From Arthrobacter sp. ISL-85 (GTDB lineage: Bacteria; Actinomycetota; Actinomycetes; Actinomycetales; Micrococcaceae), in contig NZ_JAGGPQ010000027.1 in NCBI RefSeq assembly GCF_018613675.1, forward strand, positions 18,125-82,124: a stretch of DNA of 64,000 bases. The letters are read 5' to 3'. Under the pieces are notes generated by a model. It did no database searches and was not told the DNA's origin. It saw only the letters and a program-made list of their open reading frames with translations. The translations under genes and the position numbers were made by a program. This document shows, piece after piece, positions 1 through 8,385 of the stretch (its first letter is position 1; every line of letters begins with the position of its first letter).

Positions 1-1
1 G

Positions 2-520
2 ATCGACCTCCTGGTGGACCGGCTGGTGGACTACAAGGCGCAGGTGGCCGTGGTGCCGGAAGCTGAGGTGCCTGCCCGGATCGCGTCGCTCCTTGAGGGG
101 ACGGGGACCTACGCGGTGCCCGAAGGGCTCGACGCCGGCTGGCTGGCAGGGATGGACGACGGCGACGGCGGCTCCCGCCGTCGGGTGGACTCTCCGGCCC
201 AGCCGCTCAGCGTCGCTGAGCTCGACGGCATCGACGCCGTGGTCACCGGCAGCGCCGTGGCCGTGGCCGAGACGGGAACCATCATCCTGGACGGCAGCGC
301 CAACCAGGGCCGCCGGGCCATCAGCCTGGTCCCGGACCACCATATCTGCGTGGTGAAGGCTGCGGACATTACCGGCATCCTGCCCGAGGCGCTGCGCCGG
401 ATCGACGGGACCCGGCCCATCACCATGATCAGCGGGCCCAGTGCCACCAGCGACATCGAGCTTGAACGCGTGGAGGGGGTTCACGGCCCGCGCAGGCTTG
501 ACGTCATCATTGCCCGCTAA
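2..520 (+). CDS. lutC: LutC/YkgG-type LUD-domain protein, 5' end outside window
   Basis: The frame is open from the first bases, so the gene is cut by the window edge; 172 residues remain. The C-terminal half carries the LUD-domain signature: a GSAVAVAETGTI segment, then SGPSATSDIELERVEGVHGP just before the end. LutC is the small subunit of the LutABC complex that oxidises L-lactate to pyruvate. LutA and LutB would be expected upstream but are not visible. The gene stops 9 bp before ppsR, so the two may be cotranscribed, linking lactate oxidation to PEP formation from pyruvate (inference). The family call is firm; the exact subunit role rests on the missing neighbours. Confidence 0.85.
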   Translation: MDLLVDRLVDYKAQVAVVPEAEVPARIASLLEGTGTYAVPEGLDAGWLAGMDDGDGGSRRRVDSPAQPLSVAELDGIDAVVTGSAVAVAETGTIILDGSANQGRRAISLVPDHHICVVKAADITGILPEALRRIDGTRPITMISGPSATSDIELERVEGVHGPRRLDVIIAR

Positions 521-529
521 AGTTCTGCC

Positions 530-1348
530 ATGACCACTGCTGCTCTACGGCCTGTCTACTTCCTGTCAGACAGCACCGGCATCACCGCGGAAACCCTTGG
601 GAATACGCTGCTGACGCAGTTCCCCGTGGACAACTTCGACCGCGTCACCATCCCCTTCATCACCACCGAGGAACAGGCGCGGTCCGTGGTGCGGACCATC
701 GACGGCCTGGCCGCCACCGGGCCGCAGCCACTGGTCTTTTCCACCGCAGTCAGCAGCGACATACGCCAGATCCTGGCAGGCTGCAAGGGCGTCATCGTGG
801 ACCTGATCGGCACGCATGTGGGCGTCCTGGAACAGGCGCTGGGTGCGCCGGCCAGCGGCGAGCCGGGGAGGGCGCACGGGCTGGGGAACGCCGCGCGCTA
901 CCAGTCCCGGATGGCGGCGGTGGAGTATGCGATGGAGCACGACGACGGCCAGAGCCTGCGTGCGCTGGAGAAGGCCCAGGTGATCCTGGTGGCCCCGTCC
1001 CGCTGCGGGAAGACCCCAACCACCATGTACCTGGCCCTCCAGCACGGAATCTTCGCCGCCAACTTCCCGCTGGTGGACGAGGACTTCCAGCGGGACGGGC
1101 TGCCCAAGCCGCTGCAGCCGTTCGTGTCGAAGTGTTTCGGCCTGTCCTCCAACCCGCTTCGGCTCAGCCAGATCCGCACCGAACGGCGGCCCAGCTCCCC
1201 GTATGCGTCGCTGCGGCAGTGCGGGTTTGAGCTGCGCAGCGCGGAACAGCTGTATGTCTCGCACCGCATCCCGTACCTGAACTCGGCCACCGTCTCCGTG
1301 GAGGAAATGGCGGCCACCATCCTGCAACGGATGAACCTCAAGCATTAG
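530..1348 (+). CDS. ppsR: Pyruvate, water dikinase regulatory protein (PpsR, DUF299)
   Basis: This 272-residue protein has the full length of the DUF299 family. These bifunctional enzymes use ADP to phosphorylate, and inorganic phosphate to dephosphorylate, a threonine of PEP synthase, switching it off and on. Visible marks are the N-terminal FLSDSTGITAETLGNTLL segment and a P-loop-like APSRCGKTPT at about residues 155-164. The P-loop has Cys-Gly where Ser-Ser or Thr-Ser is more usual. The gene lies 147 bp upstream of ppsA on the same strand, its expected target. The ATG at 530 is the natural start, although no strong ribosome site is seen, which fits readthrough from the preceding gene. Confidence 0.93.
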   Translation: MTTAALRPVYFLSDSTGITAETLGNTLLTQFPVDNFDRVTIPFITTEEQARSVVRTIDGLAATGPQPLVFSTAVSSDIRQILAGCKGVIVDLIGTHVGVLEQALGAPASGEPGRAHGLGNAARYQSRMAAVEYAMEHDDGQSLRALEKAQVILVAPSRCGKTPTTMYLALQHGIFAANFPLVDEDFQRDGLPKPLQPFVSKCFGLSSNPLRLSQIRTERRPSSPYASLRQCGFELRSAEQLYVSHRIPYLNSATVSVEEMAATILQRMNLKH

Positions 1349-1495
1349 CCCGCAATTTCACAAACGTGGCATAGCGCACATCAAGTGGAAACTCCGGGAA
1401 AGACCTGAAACTGTTGTCACGGTCTTCCTTCCGGCTCGCCACTACCGTGGCCGGCCAGCAATGCCTACGCCACCCTCTGCAAAGGAGCAGTAAAC

Positions 1496-3925
1496 ATGAC
1501 GACAGACGTTCTGTGGTTCTCTGAACTTGGACTCAAGGACCTGGACAAGGTGGGCGGCAAGAACGCCTCCCTGGGCGAGATGGTGCAGAACCTGACCTCC
1601 GCCGGCGTCCAGGTCCCGGACGGTTTCGCCACCACGGCGGACGCGTACCGCCGCTTCCTGTCCGACTCCGGCCTGGACCAGAAGATTGCCGACCGGCTGG
1701 TGGGCCTGGACACGGACGACGTGACGGCACTGGCCGCGGCCGGCCAGGAAATCCGGGCCCTGGTCCGGGAGACCCCCTTCCTGCCCGACTTCGAGGCGCA
1801 GGTCCGCGAGGCGTACCAGCAGCTGGTGGACAAGCACGCCGGCTCCGCTGACCTGTCCTGGGCGGTCCGGTCCAGTGCCACTGCCGAGGACCTGCCCGAT
1901 GCCTCCTTCGCCGGGCAGCAGGAAACCTTCCTGAACGTCCGCGGGATCGGAAACATCCTGCAGGCCATCAAGGACGTCTTCGCCTCGCTCTACAACGACC
2001 GCGCCATCGCCTACCGGGTGCACCACAAGTTCGAGCACGCCGAGGTGGCACTCTCTGCAGGCATCCAGCGCATGGTGCGTTCCGACGTCGGCGCTTCCGG
2101 CGTCATGTTCACCATGGACACCGAGTCCGGCTTCCAGGACGCCGTGTTCGTCACCTCGTCCTACGGGCTGGGCGAGGCCGTGGTGCAGGGTGCGGTGAAC
2201 CCGGATGAGTTCTACGTGTACAAGCCCGCCCTGGAGGCCGGCCGCCCGGCGATCCTCAAGCGGGGCCTGGGCGAGAAGGCCCTGCAGATGACGTACACCA
2301 ACAACAGCGAGATCGGCCGCACCATCGACTTCGTGCCGGTGGAGGAGTCCCAGCGCGCCCGCTTCAGCCTGACGGACGACGACGTGGAGCAGCTTGCGCG
2401 GCACGCCGTCGCCATCGAGAAGCACTACGGCCGCCCCATGGACATTGAGTGGGGCAAGGACGGGACCGACGGCCGCCTGTACATCCTTCAGGCCCGGCCG
2501 GAAACCGTGCAGTCCCGCCGGGCCCCCGGCAGCACGAGCCGGTTCCGCCTGAACGCCGCCGGCCCGGTGCTGGTGGAGGGCCGTGCCATTGGCCAGCGGA
2601 TCGGTGCCGGCAGGGTCCGGATCCTTACCGCCATCGACCAGATGGCCGCCTTCCAGACCGGTGACGTCCTGGTGGCAGACATGACGGACCCCGACTGGGA
2701 ACCGATCATGAAGCGTGCCTCGGCCATCGTCACCAACCGCGGCGGGCGCACCTGCCACGCCGCCATCATCGCCCGTGAACTGGGGATCCCCGCCGTCGTA
2801 GGCACCGGCACCGCGACTGATGCCCTGTCCGACGGCCAGGAAGTCACCGTGTCCTGTGCCGACGGGGAGACCGGCCTGATCTACGAAGGGCTCCTCGACT
2901 TCACGGTGGAGGAAACCGAAGTCACCCAGCTTCCCGAGGCCCCGGTCAAGGTCATGATGAACGTGGGCACCCCGGAGCAGGCGTTCACGTTTGCGCAGCT
3001 GCCCAACCACGGCGTGGGCCTGGCGCGGCTGGAATTCATCATCAACCGCCAGATCGGCATCCACCCCAAGGCCCTGCTGAACCTGGACGAGCAGCCGGCG
3101 GACGTGGCCGTGGAAATCCGCGAGCGCATCGCGGCCTACGACAGCCCGCGGGAGTACTACGTCAAACGCCTGGCCGAGGGCGTTGCCACCATCGCCGCGG
3201 CTTTCGCACCGAATCCGGTGATTGTGCGCATGTCCGACTTCAAGTCGAACGAGTACGCCAACCTCATCGGCGGGCCCGCCTATGAGCCGCACGAAGAAAA
3301 CCCGATGCTGGGCTTCCGCGGCGCCTCACGGTACCTGGACCCGTCCTTCCGCGACTGCTTCGACCTCGAGTGCGAGGCCCTGTCCTTCGTCCGCAACGAG
3401 ATGGGCCTGACCAACGTCAAGCTGATGATTCCTTTCGTGCGGACCCTGGACGAGGCCCGCGGCGTCATCGAACTGCTGGGCGAGAACGGACTGAAACGCG
3501 GCGAAAACGGCCTCGAGGTGATCATGATGTGCGAGATCCCGTCCAACGCCCTGCTCGCCGACGACTTCCTGGAATACTTCGACGGCTTCTCCATCGGCTC
3601 CAACGACATGACCCAGCTCTCCCTGGGCCTGGACCGGGATTCGGCCATCATCTCCGGCGGATTCGACGAGCGCGACCCCGCCGTCAAGAAGCTCCTCACC
3701 ATGGCCATCAAGGCCTGCAAGGAGAACGGAAAGTACGTGGGCATCTGCGGCCAGGGCCCCAGCGACCACCCGGACTTCGCCGAGTGGCTGGTGGGGGAGG
3801 GCATCGATTCGGTCTCCCTGAACCCCGACACCGTCGTGGACACCTGGCTCCGGCTTGCCGGGGCGTCGGAGGATGCTGCGAACGGCGACGCGAACAGTGC
3901 GGCGGTTGCCGCCGTCGGCTCCTAG
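1496..3925 (+). CDS. ppsA: Phosphoenolpyruvate synthase (pyruvate, water dikinase)
   Basis: The 809-residue enzyme converts pyruvate, ATP and water to PEP, AMP and phosphate, the entry to gluconeogenesis from lactate or pyruvate. Domain order is an N-terminal ATP-binding domain (SSATAEDLPDASFAGQQETF near residue 125), a swivelling phosphohistidine domain, and a C-terminal PEP/pyruvate barrel. The phosphohistidine in GGRTCHAAI falls at residue 421 and the barrel cysteine in GICGQGPSD at 751. Both match the numbering I recall for E. coli PpsA. AAAGGAG at 1481-1487 places the ATG at 1496. The C-terminus has a short Ala/Asn-rich extension. A hairpin follows at 3951-3990. Regulation by the upstream PpsR is expected. 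Confidence 0.97.
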   Translation: MTTDVLWFSELGLKDLDKVGGKNASLGEMVQNLTSAGVQVPDGFATTADAYRRFLSDSGLDQKIADRLVGLDTDDVTALAAAGQEIRALVRETPFLPDFEAQVREAYQQLVDKHAGSADLSWAVRSSATAEDLPDASFAGQQETFLNVRGIGNILQAIKDVFASLYNDRAIAYRVHHKFEHAEVALSAGIQRMVRSDVGASGVMFTMDTESGFQDAVFVTSSYGLGEAVVQGAVNPDEFYVYKPALEAGRPAILKRGLGEKALQMTYTNNSEIGRTIDFVPVEESQRARFSLTDDDVEQLARHAVAIEKHYGRPMDIEWGKDGTDGRLYILQARPETVQSRRAPGSTSRFRLNAAGPVLVEGRAIGQRIGAGRVRILTAIDQMAAFQTGDVLVADMTDPDWEPIMKRASAIVTNRGGRTCHAAIIARELGIPAVVGTGTATDALSDGQEVTVSCADGETGLIYEGLLDFTVEETEVTQLPEAPVKVMMNVGTPEQAFTFAQLPNHGVGLARLEFIINRQIGIHPKALLNLDEQPADVAVEIRERIAAYDSPREYYVKRLAEGVATIAAAFAPNPVIVRMSDFKSNEYANLIGGPAYEPHEENPMLGFRGASRYLDPSFRDCFDLECEALSFVRNEMGLTNVKLMIPFVRTLDEARGVIELLGENGLKRGENGLEVIMMCEIPSNALLADDFLEYFDGFSIGSNDMTQLSLGLDRDSAIISGGFDERDPAVKKLLTMAIKACKENGKYVGICGQGPSDHPDFAEWLVGEGIDSVSLNPDTVVDTWLRLAGASEDAANGDANSAAVAAVGS

Positions 3926-3950
3926 CCAGTAGCCTGCCGGGTTTCCCTGG

Positions 3951-3990
3951 GGCGGGTCCGTCGTGGCTGAAAGGCCACGCCGGACCCGCC
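3951..3990. terminator. Bidirectional hairpin terminator after ppsA
   Basis: A 17-bp stem with one mismatch (3951-3967 pairing with 3974-3990, loop TGAAAG) sits between the convergent ppsA and DinB-like genes and is followed by CTTTC. Confidence 0.8.
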
Positions 3991-4038
3991 CTTTCGCGTA
4001 CGCCTGAGAGGCTGGGGGCTGCCGAGGTCCTCACCGCC

Positions 4039-4545
4039 TCAGTCCGCGCTCTCCTCCGTAAGGATCTGCTCGCGCAGGATGTCGGCGTGGCCGCAGTGCT
4101 GGGCCAGTTCCCGCAGCATATGCAGGTAGACCCAGCGAAGCGGGACCGGTCCCCGCCGGTTGCCGCTCACCACATCGTCCAGGCTGAACGGGCAGGCCGC
4201 GGCCCGGGACTTCGCGCAGGCTTCCCGGTGGGCAGACCGGACGGAGTCGATCGTGTCGCCGCCGTCCAGGATGAATGATTCGTCCGGTGTGGCCGGAATG
4301 CCGATCTCGCTGCGCGGACGGCCGGTGATGGCCTCATCGAACCAGACCTTCTCCACGAAGGTGCCATGTTTCACCAGACCCAGCAGCGTGGTCCGGGAGG
4401 GAACCAGCCGGCGGCGGGCCTGTTCCTCGGTGAGCCCGTCCAGGCAATCGTTGAGCGTGGCCCGGTGCTCGTCCAGGAAGAACTCGAACTGGACACGCTC
4501 AGGTTCGTTGATGACGTCGTCCATGGAGTGGAAGTGGGATGCCAT
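4039..4545 (-). CDS. DinB-like/DUF664 family protein
   Basis: This 168-residue helical protein matches the DUF664 branch of the DinB/YfiT superfamily. The C-terminal LRWVYLHMLRELAQHCGHAD segment is characteristic; its histidines, with those nearer the N-terminus (LVKHGTF), would form the metal site of the four-helix bundle. Members act as thiol-dependent transferases (mycothiol in actinobacteria) or are uncharacterised; the substrate cannot be told from sequence. The gene is convergent with ppsA and separated from it by a hairpin. The ATG at 4545 is used; MDDVINEPERV a few codons later is an alternative start. Confidence 0.85.
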   Translation of the reverse strand: MASHFHSMDDVINEPERVQFEFFLDEHRATLNDCLDGLTEEQARRRLVPSRTTLLGLVKHGTFVEKVWFDEAITGRPRSEIGIPATPDESFILDGGDTIDSVRSAHREACAKSRAAACPFSLDDVVSGNRRGPVPLRWVYLHMLRELAQHCGHADILREQILTEESAD

Positions 4546-4586
4546 ACGCAGACCCTAGCAAGCCGGCACGGATGCACAACGGCTGG

Positions 4587-5477
4587 TCACCGTCGCGGTT
4601 CCGGGGGCCGCCGGTGCCGGTGGTGGAGTTCGTAGTGGTCGAACACGTCGGAGGAGGTGTCTCCCACGTGGCCGAACTTGCCGCGCAGCACCTCGGCCAG
4701 GTCATCCAGCGCCGCGTACAACATCCGCCCGGCAAACCGTAGTTCGGCGTTGTCGCTGACTTGGGCCTCCGACGCCAGCTGGTGGGCGTAGGCGACGGTG
4801 GCGGGAAGGGATCCGCGCTGCTCCACCTCGTGGAAGTAGTAGGTCTCGTGGAAGGACAGGAGGTCGATGCTGACGGACGCCACGTTTTCGGCCATCGATT
4901 CCAGCAGCCCTGCCGCATGCCGGGCGTCCAGGGAGGCGATGCCGGTGGGCCCTGCCGCCTCCCGGAACAGGTTGAGCTGGTGGGCAAGAGCCCGCCGGCG
5001 GCTCAGCGCCGGGTAGGTCTGCAGGATCCAGGAAACCGTGGCGGTCAGGAGGCCAAAACCCGCCACGGCCTGGAAGGCCATCACCAACCGGAGGACCGGA
5101 TGGATGGCCACAATCTCGCCGAATCCCGCGGTGGAAAGGGCCACCAGCGAGATGTAGAGCGCTTCCGCGAAGTCGGCCTGCCGGGGGACATTGGTCGAGT
5201 ACGCGAACCCATCCGGCAGGTGGGGGAGGTACAGCAGCGCCCAACCCACGGCTGCCAGGGCGGCCCACGCGGCGATGACAGCAGCCATGGCCAGCGGCGC
5301 GGTGATGGAGGAGGCTCCGCCCCTGACCTTCCTGGACAGCAGCCAGAACCCGCGCATGATGGTCCGGCCCACGGGACCCGAGCCATGCGGATAAAGCAGG
5401 GTGTGGAAGACGTCGGCGATCATCAGCAGAATCAGTGCGGCGCCAGCCACCGTCAAGAGCGCGCCCTCGAAGTCCAT
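4587..5477 (-). CDS. Two-TM potassium-channel-like membrane protein
   Basis: The 296-residue protein has a hydrophobic segment at 7-24, another at about 63-85, a pore-helix-like stretch at 105-121 ending in STAGFGE, and a final membrane helix at about 128-152. The rest is a cytoplasmic helical domain. This is the Ion_trans_2 layout, with TAGFGE in the place of the K+ filter TVGYGD. The altered filter makes K+ selectivity uncertain. It stands alone, divergent from the GNAT gene at 5529. The channel-like fold is a good call; the transported ion is not established. Confidence 0.7.
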   Translation of the reverse strand: MDFEGALLTVAGAALILLMIADVFHTLLYPHGSGPVGRTIMRGFWLLSRKVRGGASSITAPLAMAAVIAAWAALAAVGWALLYLPHLPDGFAYSTNVPRQADFAEALYISLVALSTAGFGEIVAIHPVLRLVMAFQAVAGFGLLTATVSWILQTYPALSRRRALAHQLNLFREAAGPTGIASLDARHAAGLLESMAENVASVSIDLLSFHETYYFHEVEQRGSLPATVAYAHQLASEAQVSDNAELRFAGRMLYAALDDLAEVLRGKFGHVGDTSSDVFDHYELHHRHRRPPEPRR

Positions 5478-5528
5478 GCCTCATCTTAAAGCGCCGCGGA
5501 GTGCCGGTCCGCTGGCTAGGCTGGCGGC

Positions 5529-6041
5529 ATGGACTTTGAACTGCGCCAGGCCACCCCGGAGGACGCCGAGGCTGTGGTGCTCATGCAGACGCTGGCGCAC
5601 GAGGAGTGCTACGCGGACCTGCTCTCCCCGGATTTCTTCCGCCACCGCAGGGCCAGTATCCCGGAGCGGGTGCAGCGCCGGCGGGCCTTTCTGGCCACGG
5701 AGGAGCCGCGGATCCTCGCATATGACGCCAACAACGATCTGGTGGGCTACGCCGACGCCGGCCCTGGCCGGGAGGATGACGCTCCCGAGGCGCTGGAGCT
5801 TTACTCGATCTATACTCTCCGGCGCACCTATGGCACCGGCCTCGGGGCAGCATTGGTGAGCGCCGCCGTCGGCTCCGGCCCGTCGTATCTCTGGGTGCTG
5901 GAGAACAATCCGCGGGCCCTGGCCTTCTACCTGAAGCAGGGTTTCCGGCCGGACGGCAAGCGCAACACGTTACCGCCGGAGTGGGAGGCGCTGCCCGAAT
6001 TCCGGCTGGTCCGCCGGGCTTCGGCAGGAGCACCACGGTGA
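5529..6041 (+). CDS. GNAT family N-acetyltransferase
   Basis: A 170-residue GNAT-fold protein. The central YSIYTLRRTYGTGLGAALVSAA stretch corresponds to the acetyl-CoA pyrophosphate-binding region (R-x-x-G-x-G/A type), followed by VLENNPRALAFYLKQGF, the typical motif B with the tyrosine general acid. The substrate is unknown. The stop codon overlaps the GTG start of the next gene by 4 bp, so the three genes 5529-7281 are likely cotranscribed, although the neighbours give no clue to the substrate. Confidence 0.88.
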   Translation: MDFELRQATPEDAEAVVLMQTLAHEECYADLLSPDFFRHRRASIPERVQRRRAFLATEEPRILAYDANNDLVGYADAGPGREDDAPEALELYSIYTLRRTYGTGLGAALVSAAVGSGPSYLWVLENNPRALAFYLKQGFRPDGKRNTLPPEWEALPEFRLVRRASAGAPR

Positions 6042-6712
6042 GCAGGACCTATGCCTACTTCGCCGGTCTGGTGGGGACTGTCTGCGTGGCGTTCATCCTT
6101 GCCATGCTCTTCCTCCCGCTCACGCGGACCATCCGCAGCGACGTGCTTCAGGGCTTCCTGATCGGCTTCGGCCTGGCCTTCGTCACAGCCCAGGTTTACG
6201 CCAGGATTAAAGCAGTCCGGATCAACGGGTGGACCACCCTGCCCCGCCTGGGGAACCCGGGCAACGGCATGCTGATGCGCGCTGCCTGCGCGCAGCTGTT
6301 CCCCGGCCCCGTGAACGCAGCGGAGGAGGCGGTGTACTGGTGGGCCAACTCCGACGGTGCCGGGGCGGCGCTGACCGGGCAGCAGGAATACGTCCTGCAT
6401 TTTCCCGCGGGCGGCCTCCCTCCGAACAATGCCTTCTGGTCTCTGACGATGGGTGACGCGGGAAACCGGTTCGTCGCGAATTCCCTCCGAAGATACAGTG
6501 TGGGCGACAGGTCCGGGCTCGTCCCCAACCCGGACGGCTCCGTTGACGTCCATATCCAGAACGAGCCTCCGGCAGGCCGCGAATCCAACTGGCTGCCTGC
6601 TCCGTCCGGGAAGTTCATCCTCTGGCTGCGCGTGTACCAGCCCCGCGCGGCCATACTGGACGGCAGCTACAGGGTGCCGCCGGTGGCCAGGGTGGAAGGC
6701 GGGCAACGGTGA
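6038..6712 (+). CDS. DUF1214 domain protein with N-terminal membrane helices
   Basis: I place the start at GTG 6038, with CAGGAG seven bases upstream and a 4-bp GTGA overlap with the previous stop; an earlier in-frame ATG at 5981 would overlap the GNAT gene more deeply. The 224-residue product has two membrane segments in the first 55 residues and then a DUF1214 domain (PPNNAFWSLTMGD near mid-protein; FILWLRVYQP and the closing GSYRVPPVARV). DUF1214 and DUF1254 often occur together, fused or adjacent, and here DUF1254 follows directly. Function is unknown. Confidence 0.85.
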   Translation: MSRTYAYFAGLVGTVCVAFILAMLFLPLTRTIRSDVLQGFLIGFGLAFVTAQVYARIKAVRINGWTTLPRLGNPGNGMLMRAACAQLFPGPVNAAEEAVYWWANSDGAGAALTGQQEYVLHFPAGGLPPNNAFWSLTMGDAGNRFVANSLRRYSVGDRSGLVPNPDGSVDVHIQNEPPAGRESNWLPAPSGKFILWLRVYQPRAAILDGSYRVPPVARVEGGQR

Positions 6713-7281
6713 GGCTCGAACACCTGCTCATTTTCGGTTCGGTCATGGCTGCGACCTGGTTCGTGGCCATCTACTTTTGGCCCCGTATGCTCCTGTCCGT
6801 GTTCAAGCGGGCCATCCTGGTGAAAGGGTTCGGCGATGGGCCCATACCCGTGAATACGCTGTACACCCAGCGGGAGGACCTATTCGCGGATCCCCTTCAC
6901 GTGCCGGCCGGTGGATCGAAGGTGGCTTCCGCGGGCGTAAACCGCGACACGCTTCTTACCCTGGGCTGGCTGGACCTCTCGAAAGGACCGCTGGTCCTGC
7001 AGGTACCGGACATGGCGGACCGGTACTACAGCGTGCAGTTCACGAATCCGTCGAACAACACCAACTTCGCGTATGTGGGCAGGCGCACCACCGGCACCGC
7101 GGCAGGTGGCTTCCTCATCACCGGGCCGGGCTGGGACGGTGAAGTCCCCGCCGGAATGGGGCACATTGCGTCGCCCAAACGGTCCGTCCTCCTCATTGGC
7201 CGGGTGCTGGTCTACGGCGACGGTGACATCAAGGCGGCCTACCACCTCTCCAAACAGATGCGGTTGACCCGGCAGGCCTAA
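6709..7281 (+). CDS. DUF1254 domain protein, membrane-anchored
   Basis: The 190-residue product starts at a GTG that overlaps the DUF1214 stop by 4 bp. An N-terminal membrane helix (residues 5-25) precedes a DUF1254 domain with VNRDTLLTLGWLDL, the PDMADRYYSVQFTNPSN segment and the closing VLLIGRVLVYGDGD. DUF1254 and DUF1214 are the two halves of a protein fused in many bacteria; here they are separate but translationally coupled, so they probably act as a complex at the membrane. No enzymatic role is established for the family. Confidence 0.87.
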   Translation: MRLEHLLIFGSVMAATWFVAIYFWPRMLLSVFKRAILVKGFGDGPIPVNTLYTQREDLFADPLHVPAGGSKVASAGVNRDTLLTLGWLDLSKGPLVLQVPDMADRYYSVQFTNPSNNTNFAYVGRRTTGTAAGGFLITGPGWDGEVPAGMGHIASPKRSVLLIGRVLVYGDGDIKAAYHLSKQMRLTRQA

Positions 7282-7408
7282 AGCGGGCCCGAGGTCATCC
7301 CGCGCGGAGCTCTCCTTCGCGGTTGGTGGGAGAATGGAGCGAGGAAACCTGTCACGGCGCCGGCCCGGCAACGGCAGGTCCCGCCCAGCAAACCAGGAGG
7401 GGATCCTG

Positions 7409-8218
7409 ATGGACCCCACCACACTAGTTGTCATCGTCCTCGTCATCCTGCTGCTGATCGTGGCCAAGATGTCCATCCGGATTGTGCGCCAATTCGAGAA
7501 GGGCGTGCTCTTCCGGCTTGGCCGGGTCATGGGAGTGAGGGAGCCCGGGCTGCAGCTGATCATCCCGGTCATCGACCGGCTGCCCCTGGTCAGCCTGCGG
7601 ATCGTCACCATGCCCATCCAGTCCCAGGGCATCATCACCCAGGACAACGTGAGCGTGGACGTTTCGGCGGTGGCGTACTACCGCGTGGTGGACGCCGTGA
7701 AGTCCGTCATCGCGATCGAGAACGTGGCCGCGGCCATCGACCAGATCGCCCAGACCACGTTGCGGAAAGTGGTGGGCCAGCACACCCTGGACCAGACCCT
7801 GTCCGAAACGGCACGGATCAACGCTGACATCCGCGAGATCCTCGATGTGCTCACCGTCGAATGGGGCGTTGAAGTCACCCTTGTGGAGCTGAAGGACATC
7901 CAGCTGCCCGAAAGCATGAAGCGCGCCATGGCGCGCCAGGCTGAAGCCGAGCGCGAAAAGAGGGCAAAGATCATCGCCGCGGAAGGTGAAGCCATCGCCG
8001 CGACAGCCCTCGGGGATGCCTCCGACACCATGATGGCCCACCCGCTGGCGCTGCAGCTCCGGAACCTGCAGTCCCTGGTGGAGATCGGCGTAGACAAGAA
8101 CACCACGGTGGTCTTCCCCGCCCCGCTGATGAGCACCATTGGTGAGCTGTCCGCCTTCCTGGCCCGCGAAGGCCACGCGGCAACGTCCGGCAGCACTTCG
8201 CCCATCAAAGCGGCGTAA
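7409..8218 (+). CDS. Slipin, SPFH/band-7 membrane protein
   Basis: The start is ATG 7409, with AGGAGGGGAT just upstream. The 269-residue protein has one N-terminal membrane helix (residues 4-22), then a complete SPFH/band-7 domain: EKGVLFRLGRV, the VDVSAVAYYRV strand, and the DIQLPESMKRAMARQAEAEREKRA helix leading to a coiled coil with AEGEA repeats. Slipins form membrane microdomain scaffolds and often pair with an NfeD-type gene, which is not seen here. Length and motif order are normal. Confidence 0.93.
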   Translation: MDPTTLVVIVLVILLLIVAKMSIRIVRQFEKGVLFRLGRVMGVREPGLQLIIPVIDRLPLVSLRIVTMPIQSQGIITQDNVSVDVSAVAYYRVVDAVKSVIAIENVAAAIDQIAQTTLRKVVGQHTLDQTLSETARINADIREILDVLTVEWGVEVTLVELKDIQLPESMKRAMARQAEAEREKRAKIIAAEGEAIAATALGDASDTMMAHPLALQLRNLQSLVEIGVDKNTTVVFPAPLMSTIGELSAFLAREGHAATSGSTSPIKAA

Positions 8219-8385
8219 ACGCCGCCGCTCGCCGTAAATTCCCCGCCGTTCGGCGCGTCAACAGTACGTTTACTGATGATTTTGCATGATGATTGCCGAA
8301 GGCAACGGGCCCCTGCTAATTACAAGGCCTTTCGCCCCTGGATCGATCGGACATCGACGTCTTCGACAAGCAAAGGGAATCAACC

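Noticed and set aside
1442..3292. 616-codon open frame on the minus strand
   Set aside because: It lies fully antisense to ppsA, has no ribosome site and no recognisable domain; such mirror frames are expected in high-GC coding DNA.
3370..4278. 302-codon plus-strand frame across the ppsA end
   Set aside because: It overlaps ppsA in another frame, crosses the terminator hairpin and runs antisense to the DinB-like gene; composition is Arg/Gly/Pro-rich shadow sequence.
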